From positions 1-64,000 of the IMG/VR virus record IMGVR_UViG_3300021961_007606: a stretch of 64,000 nucleotides of DNA. One strand, given 5' to 3'. The notes under the pieces were generated by a model that saw only the letters and a list, made by a program, of their open reading frames with translations, made no database searches and was not told the origin of the DNA. Source of the DNA: a virus. Positions 13,742-22,426 of the stretch are shown one piece after another; within the stretch, counting starts at the first letter, position 1, and each line of letters begins with the position of its first letter. Both the position numbers and the translations under genes were made by a program.

Positions 13742-15039
13742 TATTCAAATTTAAAGGTATCTATTTTTAAAAGAGTATCTATTGTAGAAACTCGTTTGTA
13801 GTCTTGTGATAAGTCTTGTTTTTGTTTTATCTCAATAACCAATGGACCAAAAGCAAAACTACCTACCTCAGTATCAGCCACAATAGAGTGTATATTCTCT
13901 ATAACCTTCTTCATTTCCTCATTAAATCCTTTTACAAATTCAGAATACTTGAAGGAGATAACTACGTCAGTATTAGGTTTAGTGTTTGCTTGTATTTTTT
14001 CAAAAAAGTTAGTTGGATTAAATAGTAGTTGTTTATTTAACCAATGTTCTGTTGAATACTTCCATCTAAGATTACTATAATAGTGAGCTTCAAATTCAAT
14101 CTGACTTGCGAGTTGATGTGCTACAGATTCATCATTCAAATGCATCTTCTTACAAAAAGGTTCTAAAAATTTAAGTAAGTTTAAATCTGCATACCGATCC
14201 AAATCAATATTAAAAGCAATATCGTAAACTGGTTTAGGATGATGTCCAAAAAATCCCCACTTTCTAATAAACCTTTTTAGTTCTTGATGATCAGCTTGGT
14301 GTTGTAATTCATTCTTATAATCAGCTTCTGGGTTTTGTTTAAACCAATCGGTACCTCTACTTGATATACAAGTAAAATGATATACACATGCATTCCAAGA
14401 TTGAATCATAGCCAATCCACACAAATCCATTCTCAATATTGTATCCGAATCCTCTCGTGAGCATCTAAATTGTGTATCAAATCCACCCAATTTATCAAAC
14501 CATGCAGATTTGTATATTGCAAAAGGTGCAAAATGACCTACCATGTTGGGTCTATTTTCTTTCTGCAATGTATCAACATAAGCATTAAACTCTTCGTATT
14601 TAAACTCCTCAGGAATTAATCCAAAATCCATTACAATCTTTTCGGGTGAAGGTGGATGCAATGGTGGTTCAATTCGAGCACAAGCTAATACAGTATTCTC
14701 GTTAATGTTATCTGATATATGTTTATCAAAATCCTTTCCAACAACCATATCAGATTGCAAATAACATACTATATCGTTAGTAGCTGCATCAAACATTACA
14801 GAGACGTTACGTTGACTACCTATTGGAAATCCGGTAGTGTTTTTACATATTCTAAGATTAGGTAGCTTTTGTTTAATCTCAAGCAATGCTTCATATGTAT
14901 TTTGGTTGTCTGAATCTATAAACACCAAGATCTCATGTCTTTTAATGTCTGTGTGATCTTGTAAAGACCTTAATACTAGTTTAGTATATTCCTTTTCGTT
15001 ATTAGCAGAAGCAATACAAAATGTGATTGGTTTAGTCAT
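13741..15039 (-). CDS. Family 2 glycosyltransferase
   Basis: A 432-residue protein with a GT-A fold N-terminal half: ITFCIASANNEKEYTKLVL, the nucleotide-binding EILVFIDSDN (about 37-46), and DIVCYLQSDMVVGKDF (about 89-104) where a Q-S-D takes the place of D-x-D. GGFDTQFRCSREDSD (about 186-200) resembles the acceptor-side E-D of GT2 enzymes. The C-terminal 200 residues are unassigned. It is the last gene in transcription order of the glycan cluster. Confidence 0.82.
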   Translation of the reverse strand: MTKPITFCIASANNEKEYTKLVLRSLQDHTDIKRHEILVFIDSDNQNTYEALLEIKQKLPNLRICKNTTGFPIGSQRNVSVMFDAATNDIVCYLQSDMVVGKDFDKHISDNINENTVLACARIEPPLHPPSPEKIVMDFGLIPEEFKYEEFNAYVDTLQKENRPNMVGHFAPFAIYKSAWFDKLGGFDTQFRCSREDSDTILRMDLCGLAMIQSWNACVYHFTCISSRGTDWFKQNPEADYKNELQHQADHQELKRFIRKWGFFGHHPKPVYDIAFNIDLDRYADLNLLKFLEPFCKKMHLNDESVAHQLASQIEFEAHYYSNLRWKYSTEHWLNKQLLFNPTNFFEKIQANTKPNTDVVISFKYSEFVKGFNEEMKKVIENIHSIVADTEVGSFAFGPLVIEIKQKQDLSQDYKRVSTIDTLLKIDTFKFE

Positions 15040-15812
15040 ATTAAGTTGTGATAAGAGTTTATAATACCATCATACAAACCTCGATACGATAAACCAAGAT
15101 CTGTGAAAGTACCAATGTAATCTTCAGCTAATCCTGGCTGAAGGGTTGATATCGCTAATCTATTTTTACCTAAACGATTGATTATGCTAGCAATATCGTT
15201 AAGCGTGTACTTTTCTTTATAGCAACAATCTATCTCTTTAGGAACATTGTCTGTGTGAATGTAATGCTCAATAAGAGTTCTTAAATCCTCCATATAGAAA
15301 AAGTCCATACGTTTATTTTGATGAATTATTAAATCTTGCTCAGTTGCATATCTTTGCAAGTTTCCTTTAATAAATCTTCTATCTAATTCATTCTCATCAA
15401 ACACAGCAAAGATCCTAAGGTTATAGCAATTAGGTTTATCTAGCATAGAATATCTTATTGCCAACTTACTTATTCCATACCATGTTGTAGGTAACCCTAT
15501 TTCAGCACCAGATCCAAAGCTAATAAACTTAGCATGTTGAGCTGCGTACTTGTAAACATTATGGTACATAATAAAGTTGTTATCAATAACACTCGAAGTT
15601 TCAGATTGCAATCTGTTTCCTCCTTCAATAGCAGTATGTATTACTACATCGTATACTTTGTTGTTAAAATAATCTTTACAAGCTTTTTGATCCAAAAGAT
15701 TCACATCCTGTCTTGTTACAGTTTCAATAGTACAGTCTTTTAGCCCTTTTGCTAAACTTTTAGCTATATAACCATTGCCACCCGTTATTAAGACTTTTTT
15801 TAGGATAGCCAT
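15036..15812 (-). CDS. NAD-dependent sugar epimerase/reductase (extended SDR)
   Basis: A 258-residue protein with the Rossmann start KKVLITGGNGYIAKSLA (5-21), VVIHTAIEGG, FGSGAE and the catalytic Tyr-x3-Lys as WYGISK (about 110-115). It is shorter than most epimerases (about 310). It probably reduces or epimerises a nucleotide sugar made by the neighbouring enzymes. ATGA overlap with the GT2 gene, and a 13-bp overlap with the ThDP enzyme. Confidence 0.82.
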   Translation of the reverse strand: MAILKKVLITGGNGYIAKSLAKGLKDCTIETVTRQDVNLLDQKACKDYFNNKVYDVVIHTAIEGGNRLQSETSSVIDNNFIMYHNVYKYAAQHAKFISFGSGAEIGLPTTWYGISKLAIRYSMLDKPNCYNLRIFAVFDENELDRRFIKGNLQRYATEQDLIIHQNKRMDFFYMEDLRTLIEHYIHTDNVPKEIDCCYKEKYTLNDIASIINRLGKNRLAISTLQPGLAEDYIGTFTDLGLSYRGLYDGIINSYHNLI

Positions 15813-17530
15813 TGTATATTTTTTAATTCACCAGGAATAAACTTACCATCAGCATCTAAGGATGCTACAACTTTAGGTTCATGGTATTCGTTTGGATCTG
15901 TAAACACTTCTAGTACACACGGACCTTCTTGAGATAAAAATTCATTTAGTGTAGGTTGAATTGCGCTATTTGAATTAATACTCATATAAGGTAGTTCATA
16001 TGCTTTAATAACTTTTTCAAATTTAGGAAAAGATACTCCACTATTTTTTTCAGATGCAACAAACCTTCCATCAAAAAAAGCTTTTTGAGATATCTTGATT
16101 GATGTATAACCATCGTTATTTAGTAGTATTAGCTTAATAGGTAGGTTATAGTGCTTCATTGTTTGAAGTTCGTGTATATTAAGATGAAGACTGCCATCAC
16201 CTTCTAAACATATAATTTTATGATGAGAAGCTGCTCCTAATGCAGCTGGTAGTCCATATCCCATTGGAGCACATCCAGTATTTGTTACGAGTCTTTGATC
16301 TCCATGCAAATCCAACACCTGCATTGTAACTACATTAGCTGATCCATCACTTGTGACAATATGATGATCGCTTGGCATTACTTTTGATAGCTCTTCAATA
16401 AAAGCATAATGACTAACATAGTCACCATTTTCCCTATGCCTCTGTAGCACCCTTGGTGATGTTGCTTTGAGATCATTACAAAAATCTATCCAACTTCTGC
16501 TAGCTACTGGTAACTCTGAACTTAAAATAGCTTCAAGAAACTCTTTAGCATCTGATTGAATCTTCAGGTCTGTAAACAAGGTTGGCTTATCCAATTCAGC
16601 TCTATCCACATCAACATGAACTTTATATGCTTGTTGAGCAAATCCTTTAAAATTGTATCCTGTTTGTCTTACATACAATCTAGTACCAACAGCTATAACA
16701 AAATCACACTCACTCAATAGTTTATTTGCACAGATTTGAGCATGCGTACCAAATCTACCATAATACTGACTATAATCTTCATTTACTAAGTCGTTACCAT
16801 TAACAGCTGATATAACTGGGATACTGGTCTTGGTTAGTGTCTTGTGCAGTTGTTCAACTCCACCACTCAATCTAATACCATTACCAACAATCATTAAAGG
16901 CTTCTTTGCACTTTTCCACTTTTCTAGCAAAGTATTGATATCAGTTGACATTGGTCTGTGTATAAATTTAGGATCCACATAACCTTCTAGCATTTGTGGA
17001 TTGATGTCAGCTGATTGCACATTGAGAGGTATGTCTATCCACACTGGACCAGGTCTTCCTGTAATTGCAAGCTTACAAGCTTTTTCCAAATGATATCTAA
17101 TCTGCGATGGATCATTTACTTGTACAGCATACTTAGTCATGTTCTTCACCGATTCAACAATGTTAAACTCCTGATCACCAAGCTGCCTCAAAGGTAGTTT
17201 AGTATAGTCTGTGGTCATTTCTTTGTTAACCTGACCACTAACAACTATGACTGGAATAGAATCTAACCAGCTACACAAAGTACCTGTAATTGCGTTAGTA
17301 CCTCCTGGACCACTTGTTACTACACAAGCTCCAAGTTTATTATTCATACGAGCATAGCCTTCTGCTGCTATTGCAGCTGCCTGCTCGTGGTGGGTTGCTA
17401 CATACTTAACTCCTTCGGTATGTCCTAAGGAATCTATCAAAAATATACAACCTCCACCGGATACGGTGAAGATGGTATCGAGCTTGTATTCATCCCTTAA
17501 AAACTGAATAACATAATCAGATACTTTCAT
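15800..17530 (-). CDS. ThDP-dependent enzyme (acetolactate-synthase-like, YerE-type candidate)
   Basis: A 576-residue full-length three-domain ThDP enzyme. The cofactor-activating Glu lies in THHEQAAAIAAEGYAR (about 47-62); GPGGTNAITG follows; the ThDP/Mg site is EGDGSLHLNIHELQ with LLNNDGY (about 437-470). Relatives join a two-carbon unit from pyruvate to an acceptor. Within a sugar cluster containing RfbH, a YerE-like role, adding a branch to a 4-keto-3,6-dideoxy sugar, is more likely than branched-chain amino acid synthesis. The exact substrate is inference. Confidence 0.8.
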   Translation of the reverse strand: MKVSDYVIQFLRDEYKLDTIFTVSGGGCIFLIDSLGHTEGVKYVATHHEQAAAIAAEGYARMNNKLGACVVTSGPGGTNAITGTLCSWLDSIPVIVVSGQVNKEMTTDYTKLPLRQLGDQEFNIVESVKNMTKYAVQVNDPSQIRYHLEKACKLAITGRPGPVWIDIPLNVQSADINPQMLEGYVDPKFIHRPMSTDINTLLEKWKSAKKPLMIVGNGIRLSGGVEQLHKTLTKTSIPVISAVNGNDLVNEDYSQYYGRFGTHAQICANKLLSECDFVIAVGTRLYVRQTGYNFKGFAQQAYKVHVDVDRAELDKPTLFTDLKIQSDAKEFLEAILSSELPVASRSWIDFCNDLKATSPRVLQRHRENGDYVSHYAFIEELSKVMPSDHHIVTSDGSANVVTMQVLDLHGDQRLVTNTGCAPMGYGLPAALGAASHHKIICLEGDGSLHLNIHELQTMKHYNLPIKLILLNNDGYTSIKISQKAFFDGRFVASEKNSGVSFPKFEKVIKAYELPYMSINSNSAIQPTLNEFLSQEGPCVLEVFTDPNEYHEPKVVASLDADGKFIPGELKNIQWLS

Positions 17531-18533
17531 AGACTTCGTTTATTGCTTCTTTTACTATACTAAAATCTTTTATGTTTACCAAACTTGGTTCGTCACCAAC
17601 AAGTATCATTGTTAGCTCTCCAGTACTTTTTTTATCAGATTTAACAATCTCAATAAGTTCATTAAAATCAAACCACGATTTCTCAAGCTTTAAATCACTT
17701 TGGCGTATTAAATTAATTCCAGTGGTTAGAGTTAGCTCGTAATCCTTTACTTTGTATCCCATCTTGTATGCTACCCTTGTTGCAATCATGCTACCTAAGA
17801 TCACACCAAGTCCATGCGGAATACTATGATTGGATGATGATTCAAGAGCGTGTCCAAATGTATGGCCATAGTTTAACCACTTACGTTCATTCTTATCAAA
17901 CTCATCTAAAGCTAGTATGCTCGCTTTGTATTTTAAACCATTTTGGATTCGAGCACTAACATCAGCAACAGAAAACTCTAACATTTTTCCTTGCAATATG
18001 TAAAACTTGTAGATCTCACCCCATCCACTCAAGTAATCGGTTCTTGAAAGAGTGTTTACAAAGTCTGGGTAGATTAGTACTTCTTTTGGTGGGTAAAACG
18101 TACCTAATATGTTTTTTCTATTTGCATGGTTTATAGAGGTCTTTCCACCAATACAACTATCTACTTGCGCTAGTAGTGTTGTTGGAATAAGGGTATAATC
18201 AATACCACGACAATATATTGATGCAACAAAGCTAACAAGATCTTGAATTATTCCACCACCTACTGCTACTAATTTTGTTTTTATATTTGCTTTATTGTTG
18301 ATCAATATATTAGATAGTTTATCAACCATCTTTAGAGTTTTATTAGCTTCTTCTGCTTTAACATATATACATGATATGTTTTTACAAAGCTCTGGGTAAA
18401 GATGTGCTATATTCTCATCCACAACAACTACAGTATTGTCTGCACTAATGTGCTGCTTTATTTCTTCAATACTCTCTACCCAGTTAATTGTATAATTTGA
18501 AAACTTTGATTGTATTGTTAATAAGTTGTACAT
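17517..18533 (-). CDS. Sugar-phosphate cyclase (3-dehydroquinate-synthase family)
   Basis: 338 residues. NAD-binding AVGGGIIQDLVSFVAS (about 90-105), TLIPTTLLAQVDSCIGGKTS, NRKNILGTFYPP, and the zinc site in LNYGHTFGHALES (about 220-232) are typical of DHQS. The family also includes cyclases acting on sedoheptulose 7-phosphate or glucose 6-phosphate. No shikimate genes accompany it; it overlaps the ThDP enzyme and the SDR. A cyclitol or unusual keto-sugar product is inferred. Confidence 0.85.
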   Translation of the reverse strand: MYNLLTIQSKFSNYTINWVESIEEIKQHISADNTVVVVDENIAHLYPELCKNISCIYVKAEEANKTLKMVDKLSNILINNKANIKTKLVAVGGGIIQDLVSFVASIYCRGIDYTLIPTTLLAQVDSCIGGKTSINHANRKNILGTFYPPKEVLIYPDFVNTLSRTDYLSGWGEIYKFYILQGKMLEFSVADVSARIQNGLKYKASILALDEFDKNERKWLNYGHTFGHALESSSNHSIPHGLGVILGSMIATRVAYKMGYKVKDYELTLTTGINLIRQSDLKLEKSWFDFNELIEIVKSDKKSTGELTMILVGDEPSLVNIKDFSIVKEAINEVYESI

Positions 18534-19153
18534 GAAAAACCTCCATCTATTCTGATATTTTGTCCACTAATATAGTCATTGTCAATCGTGAGTTGATAAA
18601 CCAATTTAGCCACTTCTTCTGGTTTACCTAAACGACTAACTGGAATATTGTGAATTATTTTTAATACATCTTCTGGCGTATTGTTTTTAAAAGTCAAGTC
18701 TGTTTCAATAAATCCTGGTGATACTGTATTAGCTAAAATGTTCCAATGACCATACTCAGCAGTGATTGCTTTTGTTAAGGCATGTAAAGCATTTTTACTT
18801 GCACTGTATGCCAACCTTCCTTGCTTAGCAGTATCAATCCAAACACTCCCAATGTTAACAATCCTACCGTACTGTTTGTTTATCATGTAAGGAATGCATT
18901 GTTGAATAATCTCCAAAGGTGAATAGTAATTCACCCTCATAACTTCATCAGAGGATATACTATCTAAAAATTTAATAGGATTAATCCCAGCACAATTTAT
19001 GACAATATCAAATTCACGATTGGTTAAGTTTACTGGTTGTGTTAAGTCTAACTCTGTTCTTGTTGGAGAATATACAGAATGGCCATTGCTGACAAATACA
19101 TCCACAATGGCCTTTCCAATTCCTCGTGAGCCTCCTGTAACTAATACATTCAT
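18518..19153 (-). CDS. Short-chain dehydrogenase/reductase (FabG-like)
   Basis: 211 residues: VLVTGGSRGIGKAIVDVF (3-20), NCAG (about 51-54), a catalytic Ser in VNIGSVW, Tyr-x3-Lys as AYSASKNA (about 114-121) and PGFIETDLTF. A classical NAD(P)-dependent oxidoreductase. It overlaps the cyclase gene by 16 bp and the aldolase gene by one base, suggesting it acts on their product. Confidence 0.88.
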   Translation of the reverse strand: MNVLVTGGSRGIGKAIVDVFVSNGHSVYSPTRTELDLTQPVNLTNREFDIVINCAGINPIKFLDSISSDEVMRVNYYSPLEIIQQCIPYMINKQYGRIVNIGSVWIDTAKQGRLAYSASKNALHALTKAITAEYGHWNILANTVSPGFIETDLTFKNNTPEDVLKIIHNIPVSRLGKPEEVAKLVYQLTIDNDYISGQNIRIDGGFSCTTY

Positions 19154-19953
19154 TATTTGAAAGATACAGATTGATTGATACGATCTTGGATCATTTGTAT
19201 TCGTTTAATATCCTGATTAGCCATTGAGGTATAAAGTTCGTGCTTACACATCAACCACTCATACTCAAACATCTGAGCTTTTGATAAAGCTCTTGATAAA
19301 TTTTTTAATGTAATTGATGGATCAAACATTGCATAGCGAGTCTCAAACTTATCTAACAATCCCTCTGAGTGTAACTTTTTTAAGAAGGTTAGTGAGTTAG
19401 TTGATACAGCTCCTCCTAAACAAGCCTTTAGTCCTTTTTCTTTTACTTTAGCAAACACACCTTTAACCATCTTATACACTTCAGGTTCGTTTACATAGTT
19501 TCTATCTTTGTTCATCGATGAAACTAAATCTACACGACCAACAGTTACACCATACAACTCTCCAGCTTCTGGAGCATCTAACATAGCTTGGGCATTACCA
19601 ATAGCTGTAATTGTTTCTACATTTACATTTAATTGGATTGATGACAGTGTGTCTTCAGGAATATAAAGTTTAGCAGCTTGAACAAACTTTTTCAAACCAA
19701 ATTCAGATTCTACCATAGGAGCTACTAAACCCTTTACACCAATGATTGTTGAATCTTTTAAATCACGAATGGCTTCAGGACCACCAATCTTTAAAGTAAT
19801 TTTAGTTTTAGCTTGATTACAAACCTCTTTGAGACGGATTGTTTCGTTAAACAAAGCTCCTTCATCTTCAAAGCTGGTTTTTATACCTACTAGACCTTCA
19901 TTCTCAATTAAGTCAGTTAGGATTTTTACACACTTAAATTCTCTTGTATTCAT
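19153..19953 (-). CDS. HpcH/HpaI aldolase / citrate-lyase-type protein
   Basis: A 266-residue TIM-barrel-type protein: LVGIKTSFEDEGA, KITLKIGGPEA, VKGLVAPMVES, LNVNVETITAIGNAQAMLDA and LYGVTVGRVDLVSS, following the HpcH/HpaI or CitE layout with acidic metal ligands in the Glu-rich strands. These enzymes cleave or form C-C bonds using pyruvate- or acyl-type donors. The last 40 residues are a helical extension. With the ThDP enzyme and cyclase it suggests assembly of an unusual carbon skeleton. Confidence 0.78.
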   Translation of the reverse strand: MNTREFKCVKILTDLIENEGLVGIKTSFEDEGALFNETIRLKEVCNQAKTKITLKIGGPEAIRDLKDSTIIGVKGLVAPMVESEFGLKKFVQAAKLYIPEDTLSSIQLNVNVETITAIGNAQAMLDAPEAGELYGVTVGRVDLVSSMNKDRNYVNEPEVYKMVKGVFAKVKEKGLKACLGGAVSTNSLTFLKKLHSEGLLDKFETRYAMFDPSITLKNLSRALSKAQMFEYEWLMCKHELYTSMANQDIKRIQMIQDRINQSVSFK

Positions 19954-19956
19954 AGT

Positions 19957-20628
19957 TTATTTTTTTGTTATTATTGCAACTGCATATGCATCCTGGATAT
20001 CTGGGTATATCTCTATATTTTTAATGTTTGATTCAATATACGCTTTTTCTTCCGGTAATACAAATTTAGAGTTGATTTTTCCTGTATCTGCAAGCTCTTG
20101 TATTGCTCTGTACGTATCATCATTTCTAATGCAACATACCAGATTGTCCGGTATAGACATATCCTCTAATATGTAATAACCTCCTGACTTTGCGTACTTA
20201 AACAAGTGTCCAAGCGAAATCATTTGATGATTGTGCTCATGAGAACCGTCTTCTAATATAAAGTCAAACTGCTCAGAACCAAACGACTCGTACATTGCTG
20301 ATAATTGATTACGATCGGATTGATCAGCTTGAAAGAATTTTACTCTATCTTTTAAATCCACAATACATGGATGGGAATGCATGTTAAGTATATCCATAGT
20401 GTATATTTGAGCTTTGCTGAAGTAGTCGTACCACATATTGACAGATTGGCCACCATGTGCAGGCTCTAAGGATATACCAATTTCTAAAAGACGAATTTGC
20501 TCATTTCTCCATTTACTTAAATAACGTTGATCGTATATACTGGCATAGCCGTGTCTACTACCACCAGCATATGCAGAACCTTTGTCGGTTTGATATTGAT
20601 TTGCTAAATCATCTAATGTTTTTACCAT
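19957..20628 (-). CDS. Class I SAM-dependent methyltransferase
   Basis: 223 residues: LANQYQTDKGS, then HGYASIYDQRYL, the SAM site LLEIGISLEPAHGGQSVNMW (about 47-66), YTMDIL as the acidic loop, and QFDFILEDGSHEHNHQMISL. It belongs with the sugar O-methyltransferases of antibiotic and O-antigen clusters (MycE/cephalosporin-hydroxylase-like group). It lies 3 bp from the aldolase gene. Likely methylates the deoxy sugar. Confidence 0.82.
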   Translation of the reverse strand: MVKTLDDLANQYQTDKGSAYAGGSRHGYASIYDQRYLSKWRNEQIRLLEIGISLEPAHGGQSVNMWYDYFSKAQIYTMDILNMHSHPCIVDLKDRVKFFQADQSDRNQLSAMYESFGSEQFDFILEDGSHEHNHQMISLGHLFKYAKSGGYYILEDMSIPDNLVCCIRNDDTYRAIQELADTGKINSKFVLPEEKAYIESNIKNIEIYPDIQDAYAVAIITKK

Positions 20629-21590
20629 ATAAATTTATTTTTATAATAATCCACTATACCACCAATTTCCTGTCCAAACACCTTCTTAGGTTCCCAACCT
20701 AAAGATCTAAGCTTTGCGTCATCTAAAGCATATCTTACATCCTGACCTGGACGATGACATGAAAAATCCACATAATGATCCACATAATGAAAATCTTCCC
20801 AGTTCTTAACCTTACTAAACTCTGTAATAATAGCCTTTACAGTTTGAATATTTTGTTGTTCAAACCCACCAGCTACATTATAGATCTCACCAACTTGTCC
20901 TTTTTCAATAAGAGTCATCACAGCTTCTGCAGTATCGTCTGCATGTAACCAGTTTCTATATGGTGTACCGTTGTTGTGAAGAGGTATCTTACGACCTATG
21001 TTTAGCAATTTTACGGATTTTGGTATTAGTTTTTCAACATACTGACCAACACCATAGTTGTTAGTTGGTCTTATGATCATATAAGGAACGTTGTGAGTTC
21101 TACCCCAAGCCACTACTAACATATCTGCAGCTGCTTTTGTTGCTGAGTATGGGTTGCTTGGTCTGAGCATATCAGTTTCAGAATGAGCTCCTTCAGACAC
21201 ATCGCCGTATACCTCATCTGTACTAAAATGTATTAAGATAGGCTTACTTGCATTCTCTCCTCTATGGTTTTTAATAAGTTCAAGAAGATTGTGTACTCCA
21301 TCAATATTCGACTTCACAAATTCAACACTACTTGCTATTGAATTTCCTACATGAGTTTCGGCTGCAGTATTAATTACATAATCGCAATCATATAAAAATT
21401 TCAAGTCGTTTATATCACAATGTACAAACGAAAAGTTAGGGTAACTTTTAAACTCTTTTAATAAATCTTTGTTAGCTGCATAGGTTATTTTATCAACTCC
21501 TTTTACATACCAACCTCTCTCTAAACACTTTTTAGTTACATAAGACCCAATAAAGCCTAAGCAACCAGTTACATATACTATTTTTTTCAT
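20622..21590 (-). CDS. dTDP-glucose 4,6-dehydratase-like enzyme
   Basis: 322 residues from the ATG at 21590 (a longer reading starts inside the GT11 gene). NAD-binding VTGCLGFIGSYVT, the catalytic ST-DEVYGD segment (about 127-135), Tyr-x3-Lys in NPYSATKAAAD and RPTNNYGVGQY are those of RfbB-type dehydratases, which make 4-keto-6-deoxy sugars. This supplies the type of substrate RfbH-like dehydrases use, although RfbH normally acts on a CDP-sugar. Confidence 0.87.
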   Translation of the reverse strand: MKKIVYVTGCLGFIGSYVTKKCLERGWYVKGVDKITYAANKDLLKEFKSYPNFSFVHCDINDLKFLYDCDYVINTAAETHVGNSIASSVEFVKSNIDGVHNLLELIKNHRGENASKPILIHFSTDEVYGDVSEGAHSETDMLRPSNPYSATKAAADMLVVAWGRTHNVPYMIIRPTNNYGVGQYVEKLIPKSVKLLNIGRKIPLHNNGTPYRNWLHADDTAEAVMTLIEKGQVGEIYNVAGGFEQQNIQTVKAIITEFSKVKNWEDFHYVDHYVDFSCHRPGQDVRYALDDAKLRSLGWEPKKVFGQEIGGIVDYYKNKFIW

Positions 21591-22426
21591 ATCACTGGGT
21601 TGTTTATATTTTTCCATGTTTGTGGATAATAGTTTCCATTTAAGTGTGACCACGGACTAGTAGCTTTCAGATAGTTTGTAGGACACATAATTGTTTTATT
21701 AGTATTTTTACTCTTATAGGCTGCCCACCAACTATAAGAACTATTTGCTGTTATAAAATGATCACACAAACTCATTAATATAAGATCTACATAATCAGAT
21801 CCTGGTTCTATAAAGGTAACAGAGTCACCTTCAATAAGGTTTTCTTTGCACCATTGTATGTCATTTGAAAATACAACAAAATAATAACGCTCTATGTTGT
21901 CTGTAAAGCTTTGCAATGCTTCGTTATAATACGATACATCTAATTTACAAAAGTGATCATGTTGTGGTAAAAGATAATCACCTCTACGAACATGAATTGC
22001 CACTAGCTCTTTATCTTTAGGTAATATCTTTTTCTTAATACTTGTAGCTGCTTTTAAATGTATTGGATTCCAATCCCAATTAAATACATCACTAGCACAT
22101 ATATTATGCCAATAGCAATAACTATCAAATCTATTAACTATGTTGTAGTTTAGTTTTGGATCCAATCCATACACATTACTATCTACAAGAAGACGATCAT
22201 TTGGACGAAAGTCTATAAAATCAACAAACTCACTATCAGCAGCAGTGTGAATAGGTAAATCAACTAGTTCTGCAAATTTAAAACCATGACCCATAGACAA
22301 ACTAGATTCTGGAAACACAATAGTCTTATTGGTTTGCTTAGCAACAGCATACAAAGATGCATACTGCTGCAATTGCGAACCCAAGTTTCCAGACTCTCCT
22401 ATTGTTTTAAAGGTTATATAGCTCAT
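21587..22426 (-). CDS. Family 11 glycosyltransferase (alpha-1,2-fucosyltransferase-like)
   Basis: 279 residues with the GT11 motifs GNLGSQLQQYASLYA (13-27), the donor-phosphate motif AIHVRRGDYL (about 142-151), FSNDIQWCKENL and ANSSYSWWAAY (about 225-235). GT11 enzymes transfer L-fucose from GDP-fucose. A GDP-fucose-synthase homologue lies at 23762-24688, so donor and transferase are both encoded. Overlaps RfbB-like and RfbH genes by 4 bp each. Confidence 0.87.
   Translation of the reverse strand: MSYITFKTIGESGNLGSQLQQYASLYAVAKQTNKTIVFPESSLSMGHGFKFAELVDLPIHTAADSEFVDFIDFRPNDRLLVDSNVYGLDPKLNYNIVNRFDSYCYWHNICASDVFNWDWNPIHLKAATSIKKKILPKDKELVAIHVRRGDYLLPQHDHFCKLDVSYYNEALQSFTDNIERYYFVVFSNDIQWCKENLIEGDSVTFIEPGSDYVDLILMSLCDHFITANSSYSWWAAYKSKNTNKTIMCPTNYLKATSPWSHLNGNYYPQTWKNINNPVI

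Noticed and set aside
15800-17530. Acetolactate synthase IlvB for branched-chain amino acids
   Set aside because: There is no small subunit or other ilv gene, and all neighbours are sugar enzymes; a YerE-like use is more consistent, though unproven.
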